Below, one piece after another: positions 48,641 through 56,477 of a DNA stretch of 64,000 nucleotides (its first letter is position 1; each line of letters begins with the position of its first letter). The stretch lies in contig NZ_DASVSF010000003.1 in the NCBI RefSeq assembly GCF_036388275.1, positions 52,362 through 116,361 on the forward strand, written 5' to 3'. Both the position numbers and the translations under genes were made by a program. The notes under the pieces were generated by a model, which had not been told where the DNA came from, searched no databases, and saw only the letters and a program-made list of their open reading frames with translations. The stretch comes from Longimicrobium sp. (lineage in GTDB: Bacteria; Gemmatimonadota; Gemmatimonadetes; Longimicrobiales; Longimicrobiaceae).

Positions 48641-51547
48641 TCAGAGCCCACCGCGTCCCTCGCCAAGCCCCCGCGCGAGTTTCGCAGCGTCGTGCGTCCT
48701 GCCGAGCACCTCGGCCAGGTTTACGGCCACGGCTGTTTCCGAGGAGCCGCTGGCGGCCGCCCCCGCGGTGATCTTCCGTTCAGCCTGGCTCCGCTGAGCG
48801 GGGGACAACCAGTCGAAGGCAAGCCGCACCTTGGTCTCGGCTCCAGAGATACCGCCGAGGTCCGCTATGCTTGCATCCAGGGCTTTGATCTGCACTGTTC
48901 GCTCGGCGACGACGGCGTTCGCGCGCAAACGCACCTCCGTGCGGCCGACGATCTTCTCCCCGTCCGGTGCTTCCCACTCGACAGGCTTTGCCGCGTCCCG
49001 CCGCGCCGGCGCGTACAGGGCGGCGCGGCGGAGCAGCTGCGGCACAGCTTCTTTTGCCGACCGAGTGCTGAGGGAACCGAACATTTCGGCTACCGATTCC
49101 AGGACGGAGGAAGGGGAGTCGGTGAGCAGCGGCCCCAGGATTTCCGGTTTCGTCCTCACCTGCGAGGCGGCGGCCTCCAGGTTGCCCCTGTGTTTGAGAA
49201 CGAGCGCGTCCCACTGAGTGATGGCTGCGGCAGGATCGAGGTATACCCTCGCTGCCGTGGTTTCGAAGTCTCGTTGGGTGCGATCGAGCGCATCATTCTG
49301 CTGGTCCAGGATCGTGAGCACCGCTTCGGCCCGCGTCCGCTCCGCGCGAAATACGCGCGCCAACTCGGCCGCAGCGCGGGCGTGCTCCAATTCAGTGAAC
49401 GCACGCACGGCCTCATCCACGGCCGGCTCGTCCTGCAGGCGGTCCACGATGGGGATCGCGGAATGGCGTGGTTCATCCCGCACATCCAGCCGACTCTCGG
49501 GCGTATCTCGAGTGGCGTCACGTCCCTGCTCGTGGCCTGATTGGTCCGGAGTATCTTCCGTCAGTGGGTGAGGCGGGGCTACCCCTTCTTCCCTGATAGG
49601 CTCCGCGCGCGAGGGCGGCTCCAGGGCGCGGATCGGCTCCGCCCCGCCTTCCGCCACCGTGGGGCTGGCGATCTCGGCGTCCGGCGCAGTCTCAGCCACA
49701 GGGCCGGCCCCCACTTGAACGCTGCCCGGCCACTGAACGGAGCTCTTGTGGCCCTCCGGTTCAGGGAGCCGCGGCAACCCGCGGGAAGCCCGCCATGCAC
49801 CATCCATCTCACGGAGGAATCCGATGGAGATCGCCTTCGGGTACACAGCGACGATCTGATTGGCGCGCTCCACCTCTGCGAGCGCGCGTTCGCGCGAATC
49901 GGCAAAGAACACCGCCGGCCCAGCGCTGTCGTATACGCCAAAGATGTCCCCGTCCTCGTACAGGCTGAACCGGGGCGCATTCAGCTCCGCTGATTCCCGT
50001 GGTGCGGCCTCTGGCGCATGAGGCTGAGCAAGCTCGACGTGCTCCGTTGGAAGCTCCGGCTGCACAGCAGGCGTAGGCGTCTTTGACATGGCGTCAGCCT
50101 CAGCGACGGGTATCTCTGGGTACCGCCCGAGACGCTTCTCCAGATGGCCGCGCGAGAATTCGCGTCCTACTTCGGACGCCTTCAATTCCCGCTCACCGTC
50201 CGTCACGACAAAGCCGCCGCCCTTCACGCGGAGAAATAGGCCGACTTCGGCAAGGTCGTGCTCCAGTTCCGTCCACGATTCCGACAGCCGCAGAATGAGC
50301 CTAGCCTGTGACCGCACTTCATCGAGGAAGCTCGCATTCTCGCGCACCAGCTCCGGGGCAGGTGCGGGGGCGGGACGCTCTTCTTCCGGCGTTGCCGTGT
50401 GGACAGTTGTTTCTGCAACCGCCAGCGGATGCACGGTGCGATGCGGCCGCCGTTTATCCTCCGGAAGTCGCGGCAATCCGCGGGCGTCGCGCCACTCGCC
50501 GTCCATGTCCCGCAAGCAGCGCACGGCACGGATGTTCGGGTAGCGGGCGGCGAGCCACTCGGCGCGCTGCATCTCCGCCTCCGCCCGTTCCCGCGTGTCC
50601 GCGAAGAAGAACTGCGGGCCCCTGCTGTCCCAGACTCCAATCGTCTCACCTTCCTCGTGCAGGCTGAACCGCAGTTGTGGGTCCGATACGGCGCGAGTCT
50701 CCGGCTGGCCCTCGCTCTCAACGCCGAGGTGCGCTGCAGGCACACCTCGCGGATCACGCACGAGTGTCGTGCTGGCCACAGCGACGCGCGCGCTGTAGTC
50801 GGAGTATCGGCCCAGCCGCTTCTCCAAGTTGCCGCGGGAGAACTGTCGTCCCACCTCCGAGGCCTTCACCAGCCGCCGTCCGTCCGTGACGGACATCCCG
50901 CGCCCGTTCACGTGCACGGACAACCCGAACTCCGCCAGGCCGGCCTCTACGTCGGCCCAGGAGCGTGCGCGCTCCAGCACCGGGCCAGCGCGCTCCTGCA
51001 CCTCGCGCAGGAACTCCTGGTCCGCACGCGCAAGCCGCGGCTGCGGTCTCAGCTCAGGGTGCCCCGGCACGGGGGCGAGCCACCCGGGCACGACCCGCAG
51101 CCCCTCGTCCAACTCCTGCTGTCGCAGGCTGGCCTCGGTGCGCAATCGGCTCCAACTCCCTCTCCACGCCACACCCGTCTCCGGGTGCACGCGGTTCACC
51201 ATCGCGTGCACGTGCGGATCATCGGTGTCGATGTGGGCTACGATCACCGCCTGGTGCTCGCTAAGCCCGAGGTCCGCCAGCGTTCGCGCCATCACCCGCT
51301 TCATCAGCGCCTCGTCCACGCTATCACCCGGCGCGAAGCTGATGGACAGGTGGAAGACGGGCTTCCTGGTGTACGAGAGGCTCGCCGTGCCTGCCATGAT
51401 GCGCTCGGCGATGTCCATGCGCCGGGTGGGCAGGTTTTGGAACTCGACCCATCCCACGCGCTGGGACGGATCGACGCGGCCCCTCCCCCTGCGCAGGTAA
51501 TCACCACAATCCCCGAAGTCATCGCCGAACGTCTGGTTCGCGATCAC
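48641..51547 (-). CDS. MOB-family relaxase with duplicated C-terminal modules
   Basis: This protein of about 968 residues uses a GTG start (VIANQTFGDDFGDCGDYLRR) overlapping the mobC stop. The relaxase core has VEFQNLPTRR, FHLSISFAPGDSV and the metal-binding HIDTDDPHVHAMVNRVHP (histidine triad). The middle contains two copies of a two-part module: a helical unit (VTDGRRLVKASEVGRQFSRG and VTDGERELKASEVGREFSRG) plus a beta unit (RFSLHEEGETIGVWDSRGPQ and RFSLYEDGDIFGVYDSAGPA). The C-terminus is a long coiled-coil. It nicks oriT to start transfer. Confidence 0.85.
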   Translation of the reverse strand: MIANQTFGDDFGDCGDYLRRGRGRVDPSQRVGWVEFQNLPTRRMDIAERIMAGTASLSYTRKPVFHLSISFAPGDSVDEALMKRVMARTLADLGLSEHQAVIVAHIDTDDPHVHAMVNRVHPETGVAWRGSWSRLRTEASLRQQELDEGLRVVPGWLAPVPGHPELRPQPRLARADQEFLREVQERAGPVLERARSWADVEAGLAEFGLSVHVNGRGMSVTDGRRLVKASEVGRQFSRGNLEKRLGRYSDYSARVAVASTTLVRDPRGVPAAHLGVESEGQPETRAVSDPQLRFSLHEEGETIGVWDSRGPQFFFADTRERAEAEMQRAEWLAARYPNIRAVRCLRDMDGEWRDARGLPRLPEDKRRPHRTVHPLAVAETTVHTATPEEERPAPAPAPELVRENASFLDEVRSQARLILRLSESWTELEHDLAEVGLFLRVKGGGFVVTDGERELKASEVGREFSRGHLEKRLGRYPEIPVAEADAMSKTPTPAVQPELPTEHVELAQPHAPEAAPRESAELNAPRFSLYEDGDIFGVYDSAGPAVFFADSRERALAEVERANQIVAVYPKAISIGFLREMDGAWRASRGLPRLPEPEGHKSSVQWPGSVQVGAGPVAETAPDAEIASPTVAEGGAEPIRALEPPSRAEPIREEGVAPPHPLTEDTPDQSGHEQGRDATRDTPESRLDVRDEPRHSAIPIVDRLQDEPAVDEAVRAFTELEHARAAAELARVFRAERTRAEAVLTILDQQNDALDRTQRDFETTAARVYLDPAAAITQWDALVLKHRGNLEAAASQVRTKPEILGPLLTDSPSSVLESVAEMFGSLSTRSAKEAVPQLLRRAALYAPARRDAAKPVEWEAPDGEKIVGRTEVRLRANAVVAERTVQIKALDASIADLGGISGAETKVRLAFDWLSPAQRSQAERKITAGAAASGSSETAVAVNLAEVLGRTHDAAKLARGLGEGRGGL

Positions 51548-52038
51548 GGCAGCGCTTCGCGAACCGCTTTCTCGACTTGAGCGAGGACGGAGCGCAGTTC
51601 GTCCATCGGCGGTAGCTCCTCGGCCGTGTTCGCGCGGTGCGCGAGCGCGTTCAGCGCATTCCCTGCCTCGACCACGCCCCTGATTACCTCGTCGCCACGC
51701 GCCCCGAGCATGGTCGGCGCCGCGGAGATCACGTACTCCACGCTGCCGGCCGCGGCGGTGAGCACGCGCACGCCGTCGTCGTCGCCGTCGGCCTCGGCGA
51801 CGCGGCGGAGCTGATCGAGGTTGTTGATCACGCGCGCGAGCTGGTTCCACAGCGACCGCGCGCGGCGCGCGGGGGTGATGGGCTGGCCGCGGCTGGGCTG
51901 GGACGGGCTCGGCATTCCGAGCGCCGCCTCGCGGACGTAGCGCAGCGGGGGCACGCCGCGGTCGGCGGCGGCGCGTTCGACCTGGGCCCACTCCTCGGGG
52001 GTCCAGCGGGTGGGTTTGCGGAGCGTGCGACGCGACAA
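51544..52038 (-). CDS. mobC: MobC-type relaxosome accessory protein
   Basis: This 164-residue protein starts at a TTG (LSRRTLRKPTRWTPEEWAQV) preceded by AAAGGAAG at ideal spacing; the longer upstream frame is not credible. An N-terminal ribbon-helix-helix-like segment is followed by RSLWNQLARVINNLDQLRRV, the MobC signature (NxLNQIARxxN-like). It opens oriT DNA for the relaxase. It overlaps the relaxase start. Confidence 0.82.
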   Translation of the reverse strand: MSRRTLRKPTRWTPEEWAQVERAAADRGVPPLRYVREAALGMPSPSQPSRGQPITPARRARSLWNQLARVINNLDQLRRVAEADGDDDGVRVLTAAAGSVEYVISAAPTMLGARGDEVIRGVVEAGNALNALAHRANTAEELPPMDELRSVLAQVEKAVREALP

Positions 52039-52297
52039 CGGTCTTCCTTTGAGCGCAGCGAAAAGGCGAGCCGACCGGGGGTGCCTGCGAGCGCAGCGAG
52101 CGTTTAGGCGCCTCCCGGTCACGGCTCGCTTCGGCGGGCACCCTGCTGATACCGCGACGTCCGCTGAAACGCCCACGAGCCTGACCCGATTACCTTGCCC
52201 TTCGATCAGCCGGTAACGGATGAGCTCAGGAGACGCACATCTTGCGTTCGATCTGGATGTGTGGTAAGATATCCTTACCACTGGTAAGGAGGCGTCT
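52039..52297. other. Divergent control region; candidate oriT
   Basis: This interval between divergent mobC and the cargo operon holds an inverted repeat GCGAGCCGACCGGG...CCCGGTCACGGCTCGC (52066-52079, 52114-52129). It also has the direct repeat GAGCGCAGCG (52051-52060, 52090-52099) and the cargo promoter. Inverted repeats directly upstream of mobC are the usual place for oriT; no known nic site was matched. Confidence 0.35.
52242..52289 (+). promoter_or_regulatory. Cargo-operon promoter with palindromic operator
   Basis: TTGCGT (52242-52247), 17 nt, then TAAGAT (52265-52270) form a sigma-70 promoter. The -10 lies inside the palindrome TGGTAAG-ATATC-CTTACCA (52262-52280). A third half-site TGGTAAGG (52282-52289) covers the ribosome site of the first gene. 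This is the expected arrangement for self-repression by the XRE protein of the operon. Confidence 0.75.
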
Positions 52298-52612
52298 ATG
52301 AGTGATACGGGATTGGAGGGGCGGGTCTGCGGATTGGTGCGGGACGCCGTTGGGGCGATCCAGCGGCAATGCGGTCGTGAGGTACTAGAGATAGACGACT
52401 CTATCGTTCCGCTCCAAGATTTGGGAGCGTTCGACAGCTTGAACGTAACGGAAGCGTGCGTGCTCCTTTCGGCTGAGATCGGCGTGAAGGTGGAACCGAA
52501 TGTCTTCGCGTCGAACCGCGGTTGCCCGTTACCAATCGGTGACATCGCGCGAGGCATCATCGCCCGGTACGGGAAGAAGCTGAAACTCACGGATGGTGAA
52601 GGAGCCACATGA
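52298..52612 (+). CDS. Acyl-carrier-protein-like small protein
   Basis: This 104-residue protein starts MSDTGLEGRVCGLVRDAVGA and has DDSIVPLQDLGAFDSLNVTE, then LLSAEIGVKVEPN and PLPIGDIARGIIARYG. The order of helices and the LGxFDSL motif with Ser at the phosphopantetheine position resemble acyl carrier proteins. No acyl-handling enzyme is nearby. It is the first gene under the palindromic operator and overlaps the repressor gene by 4 nt (ATGA). Function unknown; loss of phosphopantetheine use is possible. Confidence 0.6.
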   Translation: MSDTGLEGRVCGLVRDAVGAIQRQCGREVLEIDDSIVPLQDLGAFDSLNVTEACVLLSAEIGVKVEPNVFASNRGCPLPIGDIARGIIARYGKKLKLTDGEGAT

Positions 52613-52977
52613 ACGACCAAAGTGCCGACGATGCAGCTGCTAAGCGTGTCGTAATTGGCGCGCGATTACGAAGCGCCCGTGAGATGGCCGGCCTGTCTCA
52701 GGGACAAGTAGCTCGACTCGTTGACTTACACCGACCGAGCGTGAGCGAAGCGGAGGCAGGTCGGCGGCGCGTTCCTGCGGAGGAACTCGCGCGCTTTGCC
52801 GAGATCTATGGAGTTAGTACCTCCTGGCTGGCGGGTGATGACCCCGACGCGTTACGCCCGGATGATGCACGCGTTCAACTCGCGGCACGCGAACTCGGGA
52901 AGCTCAAACCCGAGGATCTTGATCGAGTACTTCATCTGCTCGCAGCCCTCCGTGGCTCAGGGGGCGCAACCTCATGA
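52609..52977 (+). CDS. XRE-family repressor
   Basis: This 122-residue protein has a Cro/CI-type helix-turn-helix (IGARLRSAREMAGLSQGQVA, LHRPSVSEAEAGRRRVPAEE, YGVSTSWLAGDD, about residues 16-80) and a short helical tail. It overlaps both neighbours by 4 nt and is paired with an ImmA/IrrE peptidase. It probably binds the TGGTAAG operator in front of the operon. Confidence 0.9.
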   Translation: MNDQSADDAAAKRVVIGARLRSAREMAGLSQGQVARLVDLHRPSVSEAEAGRRRVPAEELARFAEIYGVSTSWLAGDDPDALRPDDARVQLAARELGKLKPEDLDRVLHLLAALRGSGGATS

Positions 52978-53864
52978 ACCGGCGTACATTGGCGGAGCGG
53001 GCACTCCGGGTTGCGCTTGAAACGCGTGTTCGCCTGGGTATCCCGCTGGGGGAAGCTCTTTCTGTGTATGATGCGGCTGACCGTCTCGGGTTAGAAGTCC
53101 GCTTCCTCGCTGCACCAAGCTTGGAGGGAATGTACGTCCGCCAAGGTCCGGATCAGGCAAAGCCTCTGGTAATTGTCTCCGCCTTACGACCGGCTGGACG
53201 GCAAGCGTCAACCGCCGCTCATGAGATCGGGCATCATGCCTTTGGACATGGGACACGGATTGATCAGTACATCGAGGGGGTGAGCAGCGCTGCACAATCC
53301 CCCCCCGATCCTGACGAGATCTTAGCGAATGCGTTCGGCGCCTTCTTCCTGATGCCCAAAGCTGCGGTAGAAAGAGGGTTTCGGTCGCGGGGCTTCGATC
53401 TGAACTCTCCGGCTGCGACAGAGGCTTACCAAGTTGCGGGTTGGCTTGGAGTGGGCTACGGCACGCTTGTCCAGCACATGCGATGGAGTTTGAACCTGCT
53501 CTCAAAGCCCCGAGCAGACGCCCTACTGGCCCACAAACCCAAGAGGGTGCGCGAGGACCTGCTAGGCGTTCCGCTGGTTGGCGACGTCATGGTCGTGGAT
53601 CGGAACTGGACGAATCGGCCGGTTGATCTCCAGGTAGGCGATCAGATGATCCTTCCAATCGGGACTCGTGTTGACGGATTGGCACTCTCTAGCCCTGTGC
53701 AGGGCCGTAGGAACGATCTTGTGGTGGAGGCGATTGCCCCTGGGATAGCGCAGGTGCTTGGGACGGATTGGGCAGTATTCGCGCGGGTCGCGCGCCGAGG
53801 CTACGAGGGACGCGGTGTGTACCGTCACCTCGACGCTGCAGACGGCGACGTTCCCATCTTTTAA
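52974..53864 (+). CDS. ImmA/IrrE-family metallopeptidase
   Basis: This 296-residue protein has the zincin motif AAHEIGHHAFGHG (HEIGH at residues 83-87) and ANAFGAFFLMPKAAVERGF, the typical third-ligand and helix region. The C-terminal 110 residues form a separate beta-rich part (VVDRNWTNRPVDLQVGDQMI, RRNDLVVEAIAPGIAQVLGT) that could sense a ligand. ImmA proteins cleave their partner repressor after DNA damage or another signal, so this would switch the operon on. Confidence 0.88.
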   Translation: MNRRTLAERALRVALETRVRLGIPLGEALSVYDAADRLGLEVRFLAAPSLEGMYVRQGPDQAKPLVIVSALRPAGRQASTAAHEIGHHAFGHGTRIDQYIEGVSSAAQSPPDPDEILANAFGAFFLMPKAAVERGFRSRGFDLNSPAATEAYQVAGWLGVGYGTLVQHMRWSLNLLSKPRADALLAHKPKRVREDLLGVPLVGDVMVVDRNWTNRPVDLQVGDQMILPIGTRVDGLALSSPVQGRRNDLVVEAIAPGIAQVLGTDWAVFARVARRGYEGRGVYRHLDAADGDVPIF

Positions 53865-53875
53865 AAGGAGAACTG

Positions 53876-54718
53876 ATGCCTACTGTAAGTGCTGTGGAGC
53901 GGCCCGTGGTTGCTGAACCGATCACTGAACTAAATCTCTCCGTTGCGTGGCTCCGCGCCTTCCATATGGTGACTCGGCCCGGAGTAGAGGCCTTGGCTCC
54001 TTTGGTGGTGACAGTGCTCGGGTTCGATGACCAGGGAGCACCGGAGCAGGTACCCGAAGTACGAGCGCTGATCGACGAAGCTTTGTTGGAGCAACATGAC
54101 TCCAAGCTGGCGAGGCGCCCGAAACGAGCTATGCTTCCCCTCAGCTGTCACACCGCAGCGAATACTATTTTCCCTGAGTCACTCTGGAACCGGGATCGGC
54201 CACGGCAGGAGTTGTATTCCCGCTATCATGCTGTCCGGAAGACCCTTCGCAAGGATCCACGCAACCGTCGTGGGATTTATTTTGAGAGGCTGATCGACTA
54301 CGCAGGGGCACCAGAGGAGGGAAACCAACTTGAGCATCTTATTCGTCTCCACGAGCGGGACGTTAAGCGCCTAAGTGCTTACCAAGCGTCTATAAGTCGG
54401 CCAAGCGAGGATTTGACCGGGATGCCGCTCCAAGGTTTTCCGTGCCTGCAGCAGATCGCGCTGCACCCAGACCGCGGAGACGGTTCGTTGGCGCTGACCG
54501 CATTCTATGGGACGCAGTACATTTTTGAACGAGCCTACGGAAACTATCTCGGGCTCTGTCGACTCGGCGCATTCCTCGCGCATGAGATGGGACTACGCCT
54601 TGGAAGGATGACTTGCATCGCTGGACACGCTCCTCGGGGAGGAATAACGGTGACTCGTGCCCGGCGTCTTGTCGATGACAGCGCTAAGGCCATCCAATCC
54701 GCAGGGGTTCCCCTTTGA
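53876..54718 (+). CDS. Divergent thymidylate-synthase-like protein (TS-like 1)
   Basis: This 280-residue protein has an AAAGGAG site. The C-terminal half fits the thymidylate synthase core: RGIYFERLIDY, then LQGFPCLQQIALHPD (Cys190 in the position of the catalytic cysteine) and TAFYGTQYIFERAYGNYLGL, the family Arg/Asn substrate region. The N-terminal half is unlike ThyA. TS relatives make dTMP, 5-hydroxymethyl-dUMP or 5-hydroxymethyl-dCMP. The divergence suggests an altered substrate or a structural partner for the second TS protein at 56478. Confidence 0.65.
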   Translation: MPTVSAVERPVVAEPITELNLSVAWLRAFHMVTRPGVEALAPLVVTVLGFDDQGAPEQVPEVRALIDEALLEQHDSKLARRPKRAMLPLSCHTAANTIFPESLWNRDRPRQELYSRYHAVRKTLRKDPRNRRGIYFERLIDYAGAPEEGNQLEHLIRLHERDVKRLSAYQASISRPSEDLTGMPLQGFPCLQQIALHPDRGDGSLALTAFYGTQYIFERAYGNYLGLCRLGAFLAHEMGLRLGRMTCIAGHAPRGGITVTRARRLVDDSAKAIQSAGVPL

Positions 54719-55356
54719 GTACACGCACCGGCGCCCTCGTGGCATTCGAAGGGCCTGACGGGGTTGGGAAGACTACCCTCGTTCAAGGAGTTCGTGACGC
54801 GCTTGTAGACCGTGACTTCGGGGTCTCTGTGCTCTCGTTTCCTGGCCGCACTCCTGGGAGTCTCGGGGCGCTAGTTTACGGTTTGCACCACGAACCACAG
54901 CGTTACGGGGTGACTCACGTCCTGCCCGCCGCCCTCCAACTTCTGCATGTTGCCGCTCATCTCGATGTAATTGATCGTGAAATCCGCCCGCGAATTGCCG
55001 CGGGTGAGATTGTGCTTCTCGATCGGTACTGGTGGTCCACTTGGGTCTACGGGGTGCTCTCCGGGATAAACCATAGTACTTTACGTACCATGATTGAGTT
55101 GGAACGCGAGCATTGGGGTGAACTCCACCCGGCTGCCGTGTTCCTGATCCGTCGCTCAATCGATTCTATTCCGCATGCGGAGAGAGCGGATTTCAGGCGC
55201 CGAGATGAAGAGTATCGAGCGATCGCCGCAACCCAACAGGATGTCGTGGAACTGAGTAACGCAACGACCGTTGAAGCGGCCGTAGAACAGGTTCTTAGAG
55301 AGCTTGACACTCGCCTTCAGCAGCGGCTCAAGCCGCGATGCGGAGTGGGCGCGTGA
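54715..55356 (+). CDS. Thymidylate-kinase-like P-loop kinase
   Basis: This 213-residue protein uses a TTG start that overlaps the previous stop by 4 nt. It has FEGPDGVGKTTLVQGVRDAL (Walker A, residues 13-20), SFPGRTPG (dTMP kinase FPxR-like motif) and LLDRYWWSTWVYG (the DR(Y/F)xxS motif). It should phosphorylate a thymidine-type nucleotide or, as in phage 5-hmdU DNA kinases, a base in DNA. The next gene encodes the helical domain that is fused to such kinases in phages. Confidence 0.78.
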   Translation: MSTRTGALVAFEGPDGVGKTTLVQGVRDALVDRDFGVSVLSFPGRTPGSLGALVYGLHHEPQRYGVTHVLPAALQLLHVAAHLDVIDREIRPRIAAGEIVLLDRYWWSTWVYGVLSGINHSTLRTMIELEREHWGELHPAAVFLIRRSIDSIPHAERADFRRRDEEYRAIAATQQDVVELSNATTVEAAVEQVLRELDTRLQQRLKPRCGVGA

Positions 55357-56456
55357 AGCGGATCACGAGAACGTCCACGGCTTCACTAGCTAAGGAGCAT
55401 AACGGCATTGAGCAACTGGATCTCGCATCAGAGGAGCAGGGTTCGCTACACATCTTCGTCAGGCTCCCCCCCGCTCGCACCACACCTGTATTCGACACAT
55501 ATTGGAAGTTCGCGGCCGAGCGGCAGGCGATCTTTTTTCGACGCCTAGAAAGAATGCCTCCACCATGGACGAGTGATCCAATTCTACTTAGGCACAAGTT
55601 CACGAATGCATACCGTGCATCGGACCGGGTGAGCCAATATCTTATCCGGAATGTTATTTATCGTGGGGACACGGATTCCGACGAAGTGTTCTTTCGGATA
55701 GTGCTTTTCAAGCTATTCAATCGCGTAGAAACCTGGGAACGCCTCGAGTCGGCAGTGGGTGAGATCCGATGGGATGCTTTTAACTTTGATGTGTATGATC
55801 GTGTACTTGAAGAGGCGATGAGCACCGGCGAGCGGATATATTCTGCCGCTTACATCATGCCCAGCGGTGGCCCACGTCTTGGGGAAGGCCGAAAGCACCG
55901 GATGCATCTCCGCCTGCTCGCTAGGATGATGGCAGACAACCTACCCAGCAAAATCGCTGCGTGTCGGCGCATGCAGGATGCTTTCGACTTGTTGCGAGCG
56001 TATCCGACAATCGGAGATTTCCTTGCCTACCAGTACGTCACAGACGTTAATTACAGCCGTCTGACCTCGTTCAGAGAAGATGAGTTCGTCGTACCCGGGC
56101 CCGGAGCGCGGGATGGCATCCGCAAGTGTTTCGCCGAAACTGGCGGGCTTAACGACGCAGAACTTATTCGATTGGTGGCGGATCGCCAGGAGAGATCTTT
56201 CGAGGAACTTGGATTAGATTTTCAAACTCTCTGGGGACGTCGGTTGCAGCTTATCGATTGTCAGAACCTCTTTTGTGAGGTGGACAAATATGCTCGGGTC
56301 CACCATCCCGAATACACCGGCCACAGCGGCCGGACTCGGATCAAGCAACAGTTCCGCGCTACTCCTGAACCGATTTGCTACTTCTATCCCCCTAAGTGGG
56401 GAATCAACGAGATGATACCGGAGCACGCGCGGGCTGCTTCCGGTACAAAGGAATAA
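55353..56456 (+). CDS. 5-hmdU DNA kinase helical-domain / aGPT-Pplase2-like protein
   Basis: This protein of about 367 residues uses a GTG start overlapping the kinase stop, with GGAG 7 nt before; an ATG at 55338 is an alternative. Motifs in order: FDTYWKFAAERQAIFFRRLE, PPWTSDPILLRHKFTNAYRA, SDRVSQYLIRNVIY, FRIVLFKLFNRVETWERL, YPTIGDFLAYQYVTDVNYSR, VPGPGARDGIRKCF and LIDCQNLFCEVDKYAR. This pattern matches the helical family seen in phage thymine hypermodification (HMUDK_hel, also called aGPT-Pplase2), a DNA-glycosylase-like fold with a GPGA hairpin. It would act on a modified thymine base or nucleotide. Confidence 0.75.
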   Translation: MKRITRTSTASLAKEHNGIEQLDLASEEQGSLHIFVRLPPARTTPVFDTYWKFAAERQAIFFRRLERMPPPWTSDPILLRHKFTNAYRASDRVSQYLIRNVIYRGDTDSDEVFFRIVLFKLFNRVETWERLESAVGEIRWDAFNFDVYDRVLEEAMSTGERIYSAAYIMPSGGPRLGEGRKHRMHLRLLARMMADNLPSKIAACRRMQDAFDLLRAYPTIGDFLAYQYVTDVNYSRLTSFREDEFVVPGPGARDGIRKCFAETGGLNDAELIRLVADRQERSFEELGLDFQTLWGRRLQLIDCQNLFCEVDKYARVHHPEYTGHSGRTRIKQQFRATPEPICYFYPPKWGINEMIPEHARAASGTKE

Positions 56457-56477
56457 CCGGGACCTGGAGCCGAAACG

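Noticed and set aside
51548..52141. An N-terminal extension of the relaxase frame to 52141
   Set aside because: It overlaps mobC completely and reads as Arg-rich noise; the GTG at 51547 coupled to the mobC stop is the sensible start.
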